Positions 47,310 through 56,840 of a stretch of 64,000 nt of DNA are shown in pieces. The position numbers were made by a program, and so were the translations under genes. The notes beneath the pieces were generated by a model. It searched no databases. It had not been told where the DNA came from and saw only the letters and a list, made by a program, of their open reading frames with translations. Each line of letters opens with the position of its first letter. Positions within the stretch are counted from its first letter, which is position 1. The stretch comes from Pseudoclavibacter sp. RFBB5 (GTDB lineage: Bacteria > Actinomycetota > Actinomycetes > Actinomycetales > Microbacteriaceae), in NCBI RefSeq assembly GCF_002931555.1, contig NZ_PSTZ01000007.1, positions 1 to 64,000 on the forward strand. Reading direction: 5' to 3'.

Positions 47310-48581
47310 CTAGGCTCCGACGTCGGCGCGCTCGGCGGCGGGGATCGTGCGGAGCCCGGTGGTGTCGAGCGAGTGGCGCTTGTCGCGGCGTTCGACGGAG
47401 ACGCCGAGTGCGGTGAGGCCCATGCCGAGGACGGCGAGGACGACGCCGACCCAGCCGGGGGCGAGGTAGCCGAGGCCGCCGGCGATGACCATGCCGCCGA
47501 GCCACGCGCCGAGGCTGTTGCCGACGTTGAAGGCGGCGTGGTTGATGGCCGCGCCGAGGAGGGCGGCTTCGTCGGCGATGCGCACGAGGCGCGACTGGAT
47601 GGCCGGCAGCAGCGACGACGAGGTGAGGCCGAGGAAGAACACGGCGATGAACAGGCCGATCGGGTTCGAGGCGATGAGGCTGTAGAAGACGAGCGAGGCG
47701 ATGAACGAGCCGAAGCCGATGAACATCGTGCGGGTCAGGTTGCGGTCGGCTGCCCATCCGCCGATGAGGTTGCCGAGCGTCATGCCGACGCCGAGGGTGG
47801 CGAGCACCCAGGGCACGATGCCGGGGCCGAGGCCCGTCTCGCGGGTGGTGACTTCGGCGATGTACGAGTAGACGGCGAAGAACCCGCCGAAGCCGATGGC
47901 GCCGACGGCGACCATGATCCAGAGGCGAGGGTTCTTGAAGGCGATGAGCTCTTTCATGGCGCTGCGCTCGGGGTTGCCGGGGTAGCGGGGCACGAAGAAG
48001 AAGACGAGCAGGAAGGTGACGAAGAAGATGGCGGCGACGAGGATGTACGCGTAGCGCCAGCCGCTGGCCTGGCCGAGCCAGGTTGCGAGCGGCACGCCGA
48101 AGATGTTGGCGATGGTGAGGCCGGAGAGGGCGAGGGCGACGCCCTGGCCCTGCTTGCCTGGGCCCATGATGCGGGCGGCGAGCAGCGAGGCGACGCCGAA
48201 GTAGGCGCCGTGGGGGAGCGCCGCGATGAAGCGCATGATCGCGGTCGTGCCGAAGTCGGGCATGAGGGCGGATGCGGCCGAGGCGACGATAAAGATGCCG
48301 AGGAGCCAGAAGGCGAGCTTCGTCTGCGACATGCGGGCCGCGAGCACCGCGAACACGGGGGCACCGACCACAACTCCGAGGGCGTAGGCGGAGATGAGGA
48401 TGCCGGCCTGCGCGATCACCGCATCCGGGTTCTGTTCGAAGCCGGGGAGCAGCTCGCGGGCGATGTCGGGCAGCAGGCCCATGGTGGCGAACTCGGTGAC
48501 GCCGATGCCGAACCCTCCGAGCGCGAGCGCGAAGAGGGCGATTCCTCGCCGGAAGGGGGTGAGTTCGGGCATGACCTGCAT
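47310..48581 (-). CDS. DHA1-family MFS transporter
   Basis: 423-residue 12-helix major facilitator of the DHA1/AraJ-NepI type. Helix 1 reads FALALGGFGIGVTEFATMGLLPDIARELLP; LISAYALGVVVGAPVFAVLAARMSQTKLAFWLLGIF and LPHGAYFGVASLLAARIM contain the motif A and G-like sequences of this group. Family members export drugs, sugars or purine ribonucleosides. ATG 48581 has AGAGGTC upstream; MPEL at 48572 is an alternative start. Single-gene unit, oriented away from the tRNA. Substrate unknown. Confidence 0.88.
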   Translation of the reverse strand: MQVMPELTPFRRGIALFALALGGFGIGVTEFATMGLLPDIARELLPGFEQNPDAVIAQAGILISAYALGVVVGAPVFAVLAARMSQTKLAFWLLGIFIVASAASALMPDFGTTAIMRFIAALPHGAYFGVASLLAARIMGPGKQGQGVALALSGLTIANIFGVPLATWLGQASGWRYAYILVAAIFFVTFLLVFFFVPRYPGNPERSAMKELIAFKNPRLWIMVAVGAIGFGGFFAVYSYIAEVTTRETGLGPGIVPWVLATLGVGMTLGNLIGGWAADRNLTRTMFIGFGSFIASLVFYSLIASNPIGLFIAVFFLGLTSSSLLPAIQSRLVRIADEAALLGAAINHAAFNVGNSLGAWLGGMVIAGGLGYLAPGWVGVVLAVLGMGLTALGVSVERRDKRHSLDTTGLRTIPAAERADVGA

Positions 48582-48747
48582 GTTGCGGACCTCTGGTTCT
48601 GAGTTCGGGGACTGGGTTCGCAACGCTGCGCAGGTACCAGGCTATTCCCAGGCAGCCGAATGTGCGAACAATCGGGCAAGTGGATGCGGTGGGCTGGTTG
48701 TCGCGACACGTTCGACACGGTGGTGCGCAGAGCGCTCCAGGTTCCGC

Positions 48748-48753
48748 TAGGAT
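48748..48753 (+). promoter_or_regulatory. Probable -10 box of the tRNA-Pro gene
   Basis: TAGGAT lies 32 bases before the mature tRNA 5' end. No good -35 sequence is visible. Confidence 0.35.
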
Positions 48754-48785
48754 GGTCGAGTTGTCCTCGCGGAGAACGAAAGCCA

Positions 48786-48859
48786 CGGGCTGTGGCGCAG
48801 CTTGGTAGCGCACCTGACTGGGGGTCAGGGGGTCGCAAGTTCAAATCTTGTCAGCCCGA
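48786..48859 (+). tRNA. tRNA-Pro (anticodon GGG)
   Basis: 74-base cloverleaf: acceptor stem CGGGCTG with CAGCCCG and discriminator A; anticodon stem CCTGA with TCAGG around the loop CTGGGGG, which gives anticodon GGG for proline CCC codons; T-arm GCAAG-TTCAAAT-CTTGT. CCA is not encoded. It is directly followed by a strong terminator and then by the accessory defence island, so it probably served as an integration site. Confidence 0.93.
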
Positions 48860-48880
48860 CGGTGAGATGTCGCAAGACGC

Positions 48881-48927
48881 CGAAATGGCTCGAACCTGCA
48901 GTTGCGGGTTCGAGCCATTTCGTTTTT
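48881..48927 (+). terminator. Intrinsic terminator of tRNA-Pro
   Basis: CGAAATGGCTCGAACC (48881-48896) and GGTTCGAGCCATTTCG (48907-48922) form a perfect 16-bp stem with a 10-base loop, followed by TTTTT. Textbook rho-independent terminator. Confidence 0.9.
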
Positions 48928-49109
48928 CGGGTGGGTCCTCCGGAGTTGCCGGTGGGTTGGTAGTCCTCGCTGAGTTCGGTGGTGAGCTCGCGGAGGACTT
49001 CCCCGGTGGTGGCGTTGATGACGGTCACATCGCAGACTTGGATGAGGTGTTTGACATGGGTTCGTCCGATACCCATGTGATGGAATTTGCTGTCGTGAGC
49101 TAGGCAGGC
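48918..49109 (-). pseudogene. C-terminal remnant of an IS481-type transposase
   Basis: In one minus-strand frame the sequence reads LAHDSKFHHMGIGRTH and then VTVINATTGEVLRELT followed by EDYQPTG and PTRKTK. This is the characteristic end of IS481-family integrase-core transposases in actinobacteria (RLHHIGIGRTH, ...ATTGEILRELTLDPTRDYQPTG). Only about 64 codons remain; the catalytic DDE part and the other IS end are missing and the reading frame runs on into the tRNA terminator. It is the scar of a mobile element at the tRNA side of the defence island. Confidence 0.75.
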
Positions 49110-49773
49110 AGGCGCCAGCAGTCACTCCCGATGATGATTCCGCGATGGAAGTCGATGGCGCCTACGAGACAAGCCAACGCCGAGCATAGGTGTAGCGCCG
49201 TGCCGGTCATATGCCTGGCAGGAACGAGCAGCAGTGGGAACGGCGAGCGGACCGTCCGGCAGGACCACCCCGAAACCGCACCGTACAGGCGGGGCGTCGC
49301 GCTTCCCACGTTCACGTCCAACGTTGGCTGCCTCGAGCTGAGCTCCCTGCTGTTCCGGTCGCGCGACGGTATGCCGCTAAGAGCCGTGAACGTGCGCCGC
49401 GAGTTGCCACGAATACTCTGGTGAGCGGTGGGCGACGCTGTGGTTTTACACATGTTCCGCCGCACGTGAGGTCCACGTCAACGCCAGCGTCGAGCTCGCG
49501 GCAGAACCTCCCGGCCAGACGGACACGGTGACGCCCCACATCCATCGAAAAGGGTGAACACGGAAACGGCTTCGCTGCTTGACTGGGCGTTCAGTTGGCA
49601 CGAGAAGTGAGGGCGGTGCTGTCACGGTGGCAGCACCGTCGCACCTACGAGATCGCTACTTCTCTGGGCTGAGCTCGCCGCACAACTTCAAGGCTGCTGG
49701 GCGCCTGAATTCCTTCTCGTTCTACAGGCGACTGCTGAGTACCTGAAAAGCTCTCAATCAGAATCTTTCAACT
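49110..49773. other. Gene-free A/T-richer stretch in the island
   Basis: No convincing gene. Open frames here have no ribosome sites and unusual composition, clearly less GC-rich than the flanking chromosome. One hairpin, CGGTGCTG (49614-49621) with CAGCACCG (49631-49638), is seen. Probably decayed mobile DNA between the IS remnant and the defence genes. Confidence 0.5.
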
Positions 49774-49980
49774 TCATGCCCTCTTCTCACCGTTGACCTG
49801 CGAGGATAAGGATTGCGCAGTGAAGATGCGGTCGAGGGTTTCTGCTGTCGACTCAACGGTATCCACTGAAATGCGCGCCTCAAATGGAGTGACCCGCCGA
49901 CGACTCATCAGTGTAGCCCGAATGTGATCTGCGCGATTTGCGTTGTCTAGGACGGGCCGTGCGTCGCTCAGGTGCACCAC
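49774..49980 (-). pseudogene. Short unrecognised ORF, possibly a gene fragment
   Basis: 68 codons reading LSDARPVLDNANRADHI and MSRRRVTPFEARISVDTVES, then AETLDRIF. The end resembles the last strand and helix of small P-loop kinases (a VDT-x6-ET-x2-RI pattern), but no nucleotide-binding loop is present, so if real it is a 3' fragment. Weak evidence; could be chance. Confidence 0.25.
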
Positions 49981-50082
49981 ATGGTTAACTGTTCATTCGC
50001 TATGAAACCTGATTCCCGAGGGATTGGTCTATTGGGGATAATCGTGATTCCCGGGCGAGATTGGCGTCAATGTGAACTGAGG

Positions 50083-52164
50083 CTAATCGGCGAACACTGT
50101 GGCAAATATCTCTTCAAGCTCGCGGAGTATCGAAGCCGCTTCGTCCCCGAGTCGTCTCGCATATTCATCCTTCGTTGTGACTTCCCGGCAAAATTGGATG
50201 GAAGCCTCGACTTTGTCAGAGGTGGTCACCGAGCCGCAGTACGCCTCGAGATCTCCGTGTCTTAGGACGTGCACACGCTCCCGAGCAAGCCCCTGCACGA
50301 GGGCGTCTCGTTTTTCCTTGATTGGGCCGGTAGGTGGCGAAGCTAAGATGCTCTCCCTATAGGCGCCTCGACCGAGGTCAAAGAGTTCGGATAGGGCTTC
50401 TTCAAGAGCCCGGGCGGGCTCTTCTTGACGCGACTCGCGCCATTCAGTCAGATAGCCTTGCGCTGCTTTCCACAGTTCAGCAGCATTGCGTCGTGTGGCT
50501 ATGGCCTTCACCGTCTTTGCATTCGGGGTGCTCTCCGAAGGGAGGTGTTTGTGCACAGCTGACATGAGGTCGGAGTGCTGTAGCTTTAATTCGCTGTCAG
50601 ACGTCAGGTGGTTGAATCCGTCGACCAAAGAGTCAAGGTCAGTGATAACGTAGACGGGAACCTCAAACTTAGCAAAGAAGTCGCGGTACCGTGTGATGTT
50701 CCCCTTGCCCCCAATCTTGACGAACATCACATTTCGGTCGTATTGGTCCCACTTCGCGGAGAGTATCCTCGCTAGATGTGGGAAGATGATGGTGTCACTA
50801 TCTCCCTCGACGAGGACAACCTTTCTAGCGAAAAAGCCGGCCTCGTTGTTCTCGTGATGGATCAGTTGATAAGCGTCACGAGCTTGCATGGATATCTCGA
50901 CAGGGTAAGCAGACACGCCACTATCCGTTTTCTGGAGCTTTGCGAAACCGCTGGTTGTGGGAGTGAAGAAACCGGGTGAATGAGTCGTAACGAGGACCTG
51001 ATGGTCGAGGGCGAAAATTTCGAGTGCGGCCATCAGTTGTCTTTGCGCGCGCGGGTGTAGGTAAAGTTCAGGTTCCTCGAAAAGAAGAATGTAGGCATGT
51101 CGTTTCGAGGCAGTTGCGGGCTCGGCGCCAAGGCCACGTCCCCGAAGCTCGGTATACGCGCGCAAGATGGCGAAAAGGACCGTTCTCTTCAGTCCGTCCC
51201 CTTTGCTCGCGAGCATTCCGCGATGACCGTCGTCGACGGTTAACTCAGTGCCACTCAGAATTGTGGCCAGAGTCGGGGCAGGCACGTTCATGCGTAGTGT
51301 GACGTCGGGGAAGCTGTTTTGGACGAACCGCTCGATTGTCGTTTCGATGAGCTTCACGGCGGGGAGTCGCTCATCGGATTCTTTGCCGTCGGCTACCAGG
51401 ACCCGACTCAGTTTGGAGTGGATCCCCGCAAACTGTGTCTCAATGTTTCCCAGCTGGTCCTCCACCTCAGTGAACAGCAGCTCGAGCAACCTGCTAAACG
51501 TGGCTGTCCCAGTCGGCCTGGCCTCGGAAGTTGCGTCCTTGACCGCCTCGATGTAGATGACACTGGGCAGAAGAGGCTTGAGGCCGGCGCTTATGCCAGT
51601 GGCGAATTTTGCTGGCACCGCTACTAGCTGCTCGGCCGGCAGCTCCCGTTTAAGCCTTTTCCATTGCTCTCGAACTTCACCGATTTTTGGAGCATCGCCC
51701 AGTACATCTTTGAAGCGCGGTTGAAGCTCGATGGCAGCAGTTCGAAGCCCGGCCCCCTTCTTCCCTCCAATCGCTTCCTCTAGCCGGGCGTCATCCCAGT
51801 CGGCGGACTTCGGTTCGAAGTCCCAGTAACGGGACTCGGCGGTCGTTGTCTTGCCCTGAGTGCGAACAAGTGTCAGGGAGCCATCTCGGATCATGCTCGC
51901 AACCCGCTCTCGATGAGCCTCGGCAACCCTGGACAGATCATCGGCGTCGATGTCGTCTATCCGGAGGGTGACAGAGACTGTTTCGTCGGGGGCCCGGAAG
52001 TCGTTTGGGGTGAGCTTTCTCTCTTCGAGTACGAATTGCAGGGCGTGGAGCACGGAAGATTTGCCAGCGTTGTTTTCGCCAATCAAGCATCCAAGTTGTG
52101 TCAGGGGGATAGTTGTGTCCGCGTGAGCTCGAAAATTCTCAATACGGATGTTCGTCAGTTTCAT
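50083..52164 (-). CDS. OLD-family ATP-dependent nuclease (AAA + TOPRIM)
   Basis: 693-residue overcoming-lysogenization-defect-type nuclease. The ABC-ATPase half starts MKLTNIRIENFRAHADTTIPL with Walker A LIGENNAGKSSVLHAL (about residues 28-43); Walker B is LLFEEPELYLHPRAQ and the switch is VTTHSPGFF (about 340-395). The TOPRIM nuclease domain has VVLVEGDSDTIIFPHL (metal glutamate near residue 447) and VYVITDLDSLVDG (DxD about 505). Such enzymes are phage-defence effectors (OLD, GajA). No GajB helicase is adjacent; instead HamAB lies upstream on the same strand, 280 bases away. ATG 52164 has GGAGAACC nearby. A/T-richer than the host, as expected for acquired DNA. Confidence 0.88.
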   Translation of the reverse strand: MKLTNIRIENFRAHADTTIPLTQLGCLIGENNAGKSSVLHALQFVLEERKLTPNDFRAPDETVSVTLRIDDIDADDLSRVAEAHRERVASMIRDGSLTLVRTQGKTTTAESRYWDFEPKSADWDDARLEEAIGGKKGAGLRTAAIELQPRFKDVLGDAPKIGEVREQWKRLKRELPAEQLVAVPAKFATGISAGLKPLLPSVIYIEAVKDATSEARPTGTATFSRLLELLFTEVEDQLGNIETQFAGIHSKLSRVLVADGKESDERLPAVKLIETTIERFVQNSFPDVTLRMNVPAPTLATILSGTELTVDDGHRGMLASKGDGLKRTVLFAILRAYTELRGRGLGAEPATASKRHAYILLFEEPELYLHPRAQRQLMAALEIFALDHQVLVTTHSPGFFTPTTSGFAKLQKTDSGVSAYPVEISMQARDAYQLIHHENNEAGFFARKVVLVEGDSDTIIFPHLARILSAKWDQYDRNVMFVKIGGKGNITRYRDFFAKFEVPVYVITDLDSLVDGFNHLTSDSELKLQHSDLMSAVHKHLPSESTPNAKTVKAIATRRNAAELWKAAQGYLTEWRESRQEEPARALEEALSELFDLGRGAYRESILASPPTGPIKEKRDALVQGLARERVHVLRHGDLEAYCGSVTTSDKVEASIQFCREVTTKDEYARRLGDEAASILRELEEIFATVFAD

Positions 52165-52444
52165 GGTTCTCCGGTTGTCGGCTTCTTTGCTGGCGGAACT
52201 TTACCAACAATGCGAGGTCCGTCATCTTCGAGCCGATTGCTAGGTTGGCGTAGTACGTCTCTTCGGTCGTAATAGCGCCCGGGCGTGTGTGGCTCCAGCC
52301 AGTTACGTGCTGCTCAGGGCTGCCGCCACCACTGCATCCGAGGCTGCCGATCTCGCGGCGATTTTCGATATCGGTGTGATGCGGGCCTGACGGTTCTAGG
52401 GGTGAAATGAAGGTAAGGGCGACAAGCGCTGAGTCGATATGCTC

Positions 52445-55411
52445 CTATGTTCCTCGCCTGACGGCAACGTCTAAAACGGTGCGGCGGTAAACAAGCGTAC
52501 CGAGCCGGGAAAGCCAGGTGTCTTCGTCTGCGAGCAGGTCCCGCGCGATCGACCATGGGGTCGCGAAGATGTTGTTGAAGGTGTTGTCCATTGCTGGATC
52601 TGTGCCGAGGGCGACCGCTGCGAGCCGATGCCGCATGCCACGTGCCATTAGTTCTCGCGCGGCCGATGTGGATACCCCGAAGCGTAGGAAGTCAGGCAAG
52701 GCAGCGATGACCGGGGCAAGAGCTTCGTCGCCTGTCACAGCGAGATGCTCCTGGATGAGCGCGATCGCCTGCTCCACGAGAGTGACGAAGTTGTACATCA
52801 CTACTTTCGCGTGAATTCGTAGAAGCGTGTCTGCGCTGACGCCCACCCGCTCAGCGATGTGCTCGTATGAGCGGCCCTCCAGCCAGGCGAGCACCAGGGT
52901 GGTCAGCGATCCGCCGAGGTCCGTAATTTCGGTTCGGCGGTACTCGGTCTCAGCGTCGCTCGTGAACCCGGGCTGCTGCAGCGCCCAATCCACGAGAACA
53001 CGGATGAGTTCTACGTCCACGGCTGAGTCCGTGGTTCTCCAGCGTTCATAGCGTGGAAGCAAATCATTGATCACCCGGTCAACCAGTCGTGGCCGGGCAG
53101 AGCTGGTGCGCGTAAGGGCGAGACGCCCTGTCGAGCGCATCTCGACCATGCGCCGTGCGCGCAGTTCAAACACGGTGTTCAGCACTGCACGCTCGTTGTT
53201 GTTTGCCTTCGCGGACGCGAACGTCTCATCGGCGAGATTCTCCGCTATCTGTATGAACTCGTCCTCACCTAGCTCGTCTCTAATTAGTTCGATGAGTGCC
53301 GCGTCAACACCATCTACGAGCGGTAACAAGGGCGCATTCGCTTCTAGCACCCCATTGGTCAGCTGTCGCTCACTGTGGGCCAATGCTCGTGCGAGACGAC
53401 GGATCAGTTCAATGACGGCACCCTCCACCGGCTCACCGGGCTGTCCTTCAGCAACCGGGCTGACCACTTTCCAGTCGTCAGGGTTGGCACAAATCACTAG
53501 CCCCCGAGTGGAGCTTCCAGCCCGGCCAGCACGCCCAACGAGGTTCTTGATGTCTCGCGCCAGCATTGCCTCGGGTGCCCTCCCGTCCGAGCTGCGCTTC
53601 ACTGAGTACAACACCATCGTCCGGAGTGGAAGATTGACTCCCTCGGCCAGGGTGCTGGTGCACAACACCATAGAGACATGACGGTTCGAGACCAACTCTT
53701 CAAGCACCTCGCGGGTCTCTTGTGGGATATCGCCGTGGTGCACGATCGCTCCAGCGTGAAGCGCCCGGGTGCCAATCCAGCCGTCCCCGAACTCGTGAGA
53801 CAGGTAGGCCACGACTGACTCAACTATCTGCGTGTCGTTCACGTAGCTCGAGGGGGCGGGTAAGGCGAGACCGGAGTCGATCTGCTTGAGAAGCTCGTTC
53901 GCCAATCCCACGACACCCCTGTTTCCTCCCTTCTCGGTCGCGAAGACTGCAACCGGTCCGAGTGCGAGCGCTTTCCGCGCAGCGGCTACAGCTCTGGTCT
54001 TCGTTGATGAGTGGGCGTAGCTGTTACGTCTACGCGTGATCGGATTCGTGTCTTGAAAGTCGGTGGGTCGCAGGAACTCCGGTAACGTGTGCGACGGGAC
54101 CGACGTGACTGGCTCGTGAAGTTCTAACCCAATAGTCGCCGTCCGACCAGAGCCGAACGGACGCAGCACCGCGAACTCGGCGATGGACGGTCGGTAGTCG
54201 CTTCTCACCACGGTCGCGTCGGATCCACCGAGCCAGCTGTTGATCTCCTCGACGTTGGGGACGATTGCTGATATGAACACGATCCGCGGGCTCGGGTTCC
54301 GAGCCTTCAGACGCGCGAGCAGAAGCTCAAGCCCTACGCCGCGCGCTCCGCTGTCCAGGAGGTGTCCTTCGTCGCACACCACCAGCGAGATGGTCTGTAA
54401 AAGTTCCGGGTGCGCTCCGATGAGGCCGGTGAGGGCCTCGGGCGTCGCGATGATGACGCGAACATCGACCAGCTCCTCACGTTCCTCAATTCCAGGCACG
54501 GTGCCTCCGTAAACCGTCCGAGAACGTAGCCCCATGGAGGTCAGATACCGGCCGACGCTTCCGCGCAACTCCCGAGCCAGCGCACGATAAGGCACGAGCA
54601 GAACTGCTTTGCTGTGGGGTGAGCGCGTGAGGTGGTCGAAGATGAGGGTTTCGGTAAGCGCAGTCTTCCCTGTTCCGGTGGGCATCTGTAGCGAGTAGGA
54701 CTGGGAACTCGTCAGGAGACCCGCATTGATCGCCTCAATCTGGGAAGGGAAGAAGTCCCAGACTGGCTGCTGTCTGTCGAGGAACGACTCAACGAGAGGA
54801 TCCCACCTCTTGATCACGCCATCCGGAAGCACTGCGCGCAAGTTGGTCTGCTGGAACCGCTGCAAGAGCGCCAAGTACAGCCGGTGCGCCACCCATTCTT
54901 CGGGTCCGGTATCGAGGGCCTGGGCAACACTGGCCTCCGCCGTGGCAACCGCGGCGTTAACTACCTGGAGGTCACCGGTCCGCACCGACCGCAGGAGAGC
55001 ACCCGTTAGGGACGAGCCTGAATTCATGCCACGAGTCAGAAGCTCATACGCCGCCGCCTCAACGCTGGTCTCCCAATACTCTGGATCAGCCCGACGCATC
55101 GTCATGACGGCTGACGCAGGAAAGCCACCCAAGTAGAACGCGATCGAAGAGAAAAACAAGGCATCCGCTCCGGCGCCCTGCTGAAGCTCATGGCTCACAG
55201 AGTCGAGACCGCGACCGACCGACGCCCAGTCTGCCGGATCAGCGGCTCCGTCCCTCACCATGTCGAACAGCTCACCGACAAGCGAGTAATACAGGTCCTT
55301 GTTGCGATCCACGAGGTAGTCGAGCTGAGCCAGGCGCGTGTTAAGCCGAAAATCATCAATCGCTTGGTTGGTCTCCGCATCCGCGATCCAACGTCTCAAG
55401 GTCTCCCTCAT
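52445..55411 (-). CDS. hamB: Hachiman defence helicase HamB
   Basis: 988-residue SF2 DEAD/DEAH-box helicase. Walker A is MPTGTGKTALTETL (about residue 246), motif II CDEGHLLDSGARG (about 348), motif III FISAIVPN, and motif VI NLVGRAGRAGSS (about 625). About 230 residues precede the motor and 340 follow it, including a C-terminal helical region with an HTH-like SYEHIAERVGVSADTLLRI. HamB in known Hachiman systems is a DNA helicase that senses damaged or phage DNA and releases HamA. Its ATG overlaps the hamA stop (ATGA). The pairing with a DUF1837 gene makes the call firm. Confidence 0.9.
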   Translation of the reverse strand: MRETLRRWIADAETNQAIDDFRLNTRLAQLDYLVDRNKDLYYSLVGELFDMVRDGAADPADWASVGRGLDSVSHELQQGAGADALFFSSIAFYLGGFPASAVMTMRRADPEYWETSVEAAAYELLTRGMNSGSSLTGALLRSVRTGDLQVVNAAVATAEASVAQALDTGPEEWVAHRLYLALLQRFQQTNLRAVLPDGVIKRWDPLVESFLDRQQPVWDFFPSQIEAINAGLLTSSQSYSLQMPTGTGKTALTETLIFDHLTRSPHSKAVLLVPYRALARELRGSVGRYLTSMGLRSRTVYGGTVPGIEEREELVDVRVIIATPEALTGLIGAHPELLQTISLVVCDEGHLLDSGARGVGLELLLARLKARNPSPRIVFISAIVPNVEEINSWLGGSDATVVRSDYRPSIAEFAVLRPFGSGRTATIGLELHEPVTSVPSHTLPEFLRPTDFQDTNPITRRRNSYAHSSTKTRAVAAARKALALGPVAVFATEKGGNRGVVGLANELLKQIDSGLALPAPSSYVNDTQIVESVVAYLSHEFGDGWIGTRALHAGAIVHHGDIPQETREVLEELVSNRHVSMVLCTSTLAEGVNLPLRTMVLYSVKRSSDGRAPEAMLARDIKNLVGRAGRAGSSTRGLVICANPDDWKVVSPVAEGQPGEPVEGAVIELIRRLARALAHSERQLTNGVLEANAPLLPLVDGVDAALIELIRDELGEDEFIQIAENLADETFASAKANNNERAVLNTVFELRARRMVEMRSTGRLALTRTSSARPRLVDRVINDLLPRYERWRTTDSAVDVELIRVLVDWALQQPGFTSDAETEYRRTEITDLGGSLTTLVLAWLEGRSYEHIAERVGVSADTLLRIHAKVVMYNFVTLVEQAIALIQEHLAVTGDEALAPVIAALPDFLRFGVSTSAARELMARGMRHRLAAVALGTDPAMDNTFNNIFATPWSIARDLLADEDTWLSRLGTLVYRRTVLDVAVRRGT

Positions 55412-56220
55412 GCGACAGCCTGGGACTCCTCAGCGCTGACCAACGCCGCGTCATACACCGACTCGTAGATCGCCTTCAGATCGGGCACGGAGATCACAAT
55501 CAACACCCTCTCGTCCCCAGGCGGGGCCTCGACACCTTCCAACTCTGACTCAACCAGTGCGGAAGAAATCACCGCGACGGCTCGGAACTCGCGTTTAGCC
55601 GCCGGATAGTCGACCGCGTGAATGAACCGATCGAGTTGATCCACGGAGACAGTGGAGAGGCCGGTGTCCAGTGCGCGCTCCTTCAACCAGTTCAACGTTT
55701 TCACGAAGCGTCGCGAGCTGTCCTTTCTCGAATCCTCGATGGCACTCGCAACTGGCTTCGAGTTCCCCCGAGTCGACTTCGTCTTCACCTCGGAACAGAT
55801 GACACGGTCCTCATCGGATGGATTTGGCCAGTGCGGAAGGATCAACTGAACGACATCGGAACCAGGCGCCGGCTTCGTGCGGTCCTGCTTCAGCCGCCAT
55901 TTTTTCGGATCAAACACCTCTCCCGGATACTCGCGAGCGGCCTGAAACACGGCAGCAAGAATCTCCCCGAAGTCGCCAGCCATCGTTGACCCCCGGTCGG
56001 GCAGCTTAGCGCCGATGATTGCCCCCGCAGAGGACCCAGTCATGGCCGTGCGCTCGTGAAGGGCTCCGTCTCCGATGTAGCAGCGGCGAACGGGAACACC
56101 GAGCTTCCCGGCGAGCGCTGCTGCCTGCTCCGCATCAATCTCGACGAGGGCGAAAGGACTGCTCTGAATCGTCGCGAAGAGATCTCCGAACGCTTTGAGG
56201 TCGATCTCAAGTTCCTGCAC
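55408..56220 (-). CDS. hamA: Hachiman defence nuclease HamA (DUF1837)
   Basis: 270-residue DUF1837 protein. The diagnostic block is GDFGEILAAVFQAAREY, DPKKWRLKQDRTKPAPGSDVVQLIL and VICSEVKTKST, i.e. a PD-(D/E)xK-type active site with D in PGSDVV and E/K in SEVKTK at about residues 120-155. HamA degrades DNA when released by HamB, causing abortive infection. GTG 56220 is chosen because GTAGG lies 9 bases before it; a TTG at 56262 opens the frame further upstream. First gene of the pair; its promoter must lie in the 56.2-56.4 kb region. Confidence 0.88.
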   Translation of the reverse strand: MQELEIDLKAFGDLFATIQSSPFALVEIDAEQAAALAGKLGVPVRRCYIGDGALHERTAMTGSSAGAIIGAKLPDRGSTMAGDFGEILAAVFQAAREYPGEVFDPKKWRLKQDRTKPAPGSDVVQLILPHWPNPSDEDRVICSEVKTKSTRGNSKPVASAIEDSRKDSSRRFVKTLNWLKERALDTGLSTVSVDQLDRFIHAVDYPAAKREFRAVAVISSALVESELEGVEAPPGDERVLIVISVPDLKAIYESVYDAALVSAEESQAVA

Positions 56221-56840
56221 GGCGGCCCACCTACCCCTTTTCAACGCTGACGTCACATTCAAAGCCCATCATGACGCCTCGAAGACAAGGCGCCGCGTAC
56301 CACGCTTCGCGGCGAGTCACGAACAGCGGCATGGGCCACGATCAAAGTTCACTACAAGTTGCCGTATCCCTGGCACGCACGCAACCATCAACACCTGCAT
56401 GGATAAGGCGGCCAACGTGCTTGGACGACAGATGAGTCCGAAAAGCCGAACGCAGGACACAGTACCGCTCAACGACTGTTCGCAAGCGGTTAGAGAGACG
56501 ACACCGTGGGGGCCTGTGTCTGACAGGCTGGGCATCCCACCGTCTACCCATCTAAAACAACAGCGACGAATCGATGTGGCCGCGTGCAAACGGAGGGAGC
56601 GAGCCTCTCGGGTCCCCGTCAGCACAGGCAAACCGCGAGTTGCCGAGCCGATCGTGCCGGCCGGGAATTGGTCGGATCCTGCAAGAGGTTGCAGCTTCAA
56701 ATCCCGTCACTTCGACATAGAAACGTCGGTGAGACGTGGTCTTGCGAGATCATTGTCGTTGACGCGGTTCGCGTCTCGCGTGCCGAGCCAGTCGACTGAG
56801 TAGCTCTCGAGCAATTGTCGTGAAGTCTGTCCGAACGCCC
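56221..56840. other. 620-bp region upstream of hamA, island edge
   Basis: No supported gene. It must contain the minus-strand hamA promoter; no clear consensus pair is visible. It includes the tRNA-3'-end-like sequence at 56687-56716. Composition is A/T-richer than the chromosome on the far side. Confidence 0.45.
56687..56716 (+). other. Degenerate copy of the tRNA-Pro 3' end (candidate attachment site)
   Basis: The 30 bases match positions 48831-48860 at 22 of 30 without gaps, sharing TTCAAATC and GTCA and ending in CGAC. It lies in the same orientation as the tRNA and at the far edge of the defence island, as expected for an old att site. The T-stem no longer pairs, so it is not a functional tRNA. 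Confidence 0.4.

Noticed and set aside
50083-52164. Complete Gabija system (gajAB)
   Set aside because: The OLD nuclease resembles GajA but the neighbouring helicase is a HamB-type SF2 enzyme, not a UvrD-like GajB.
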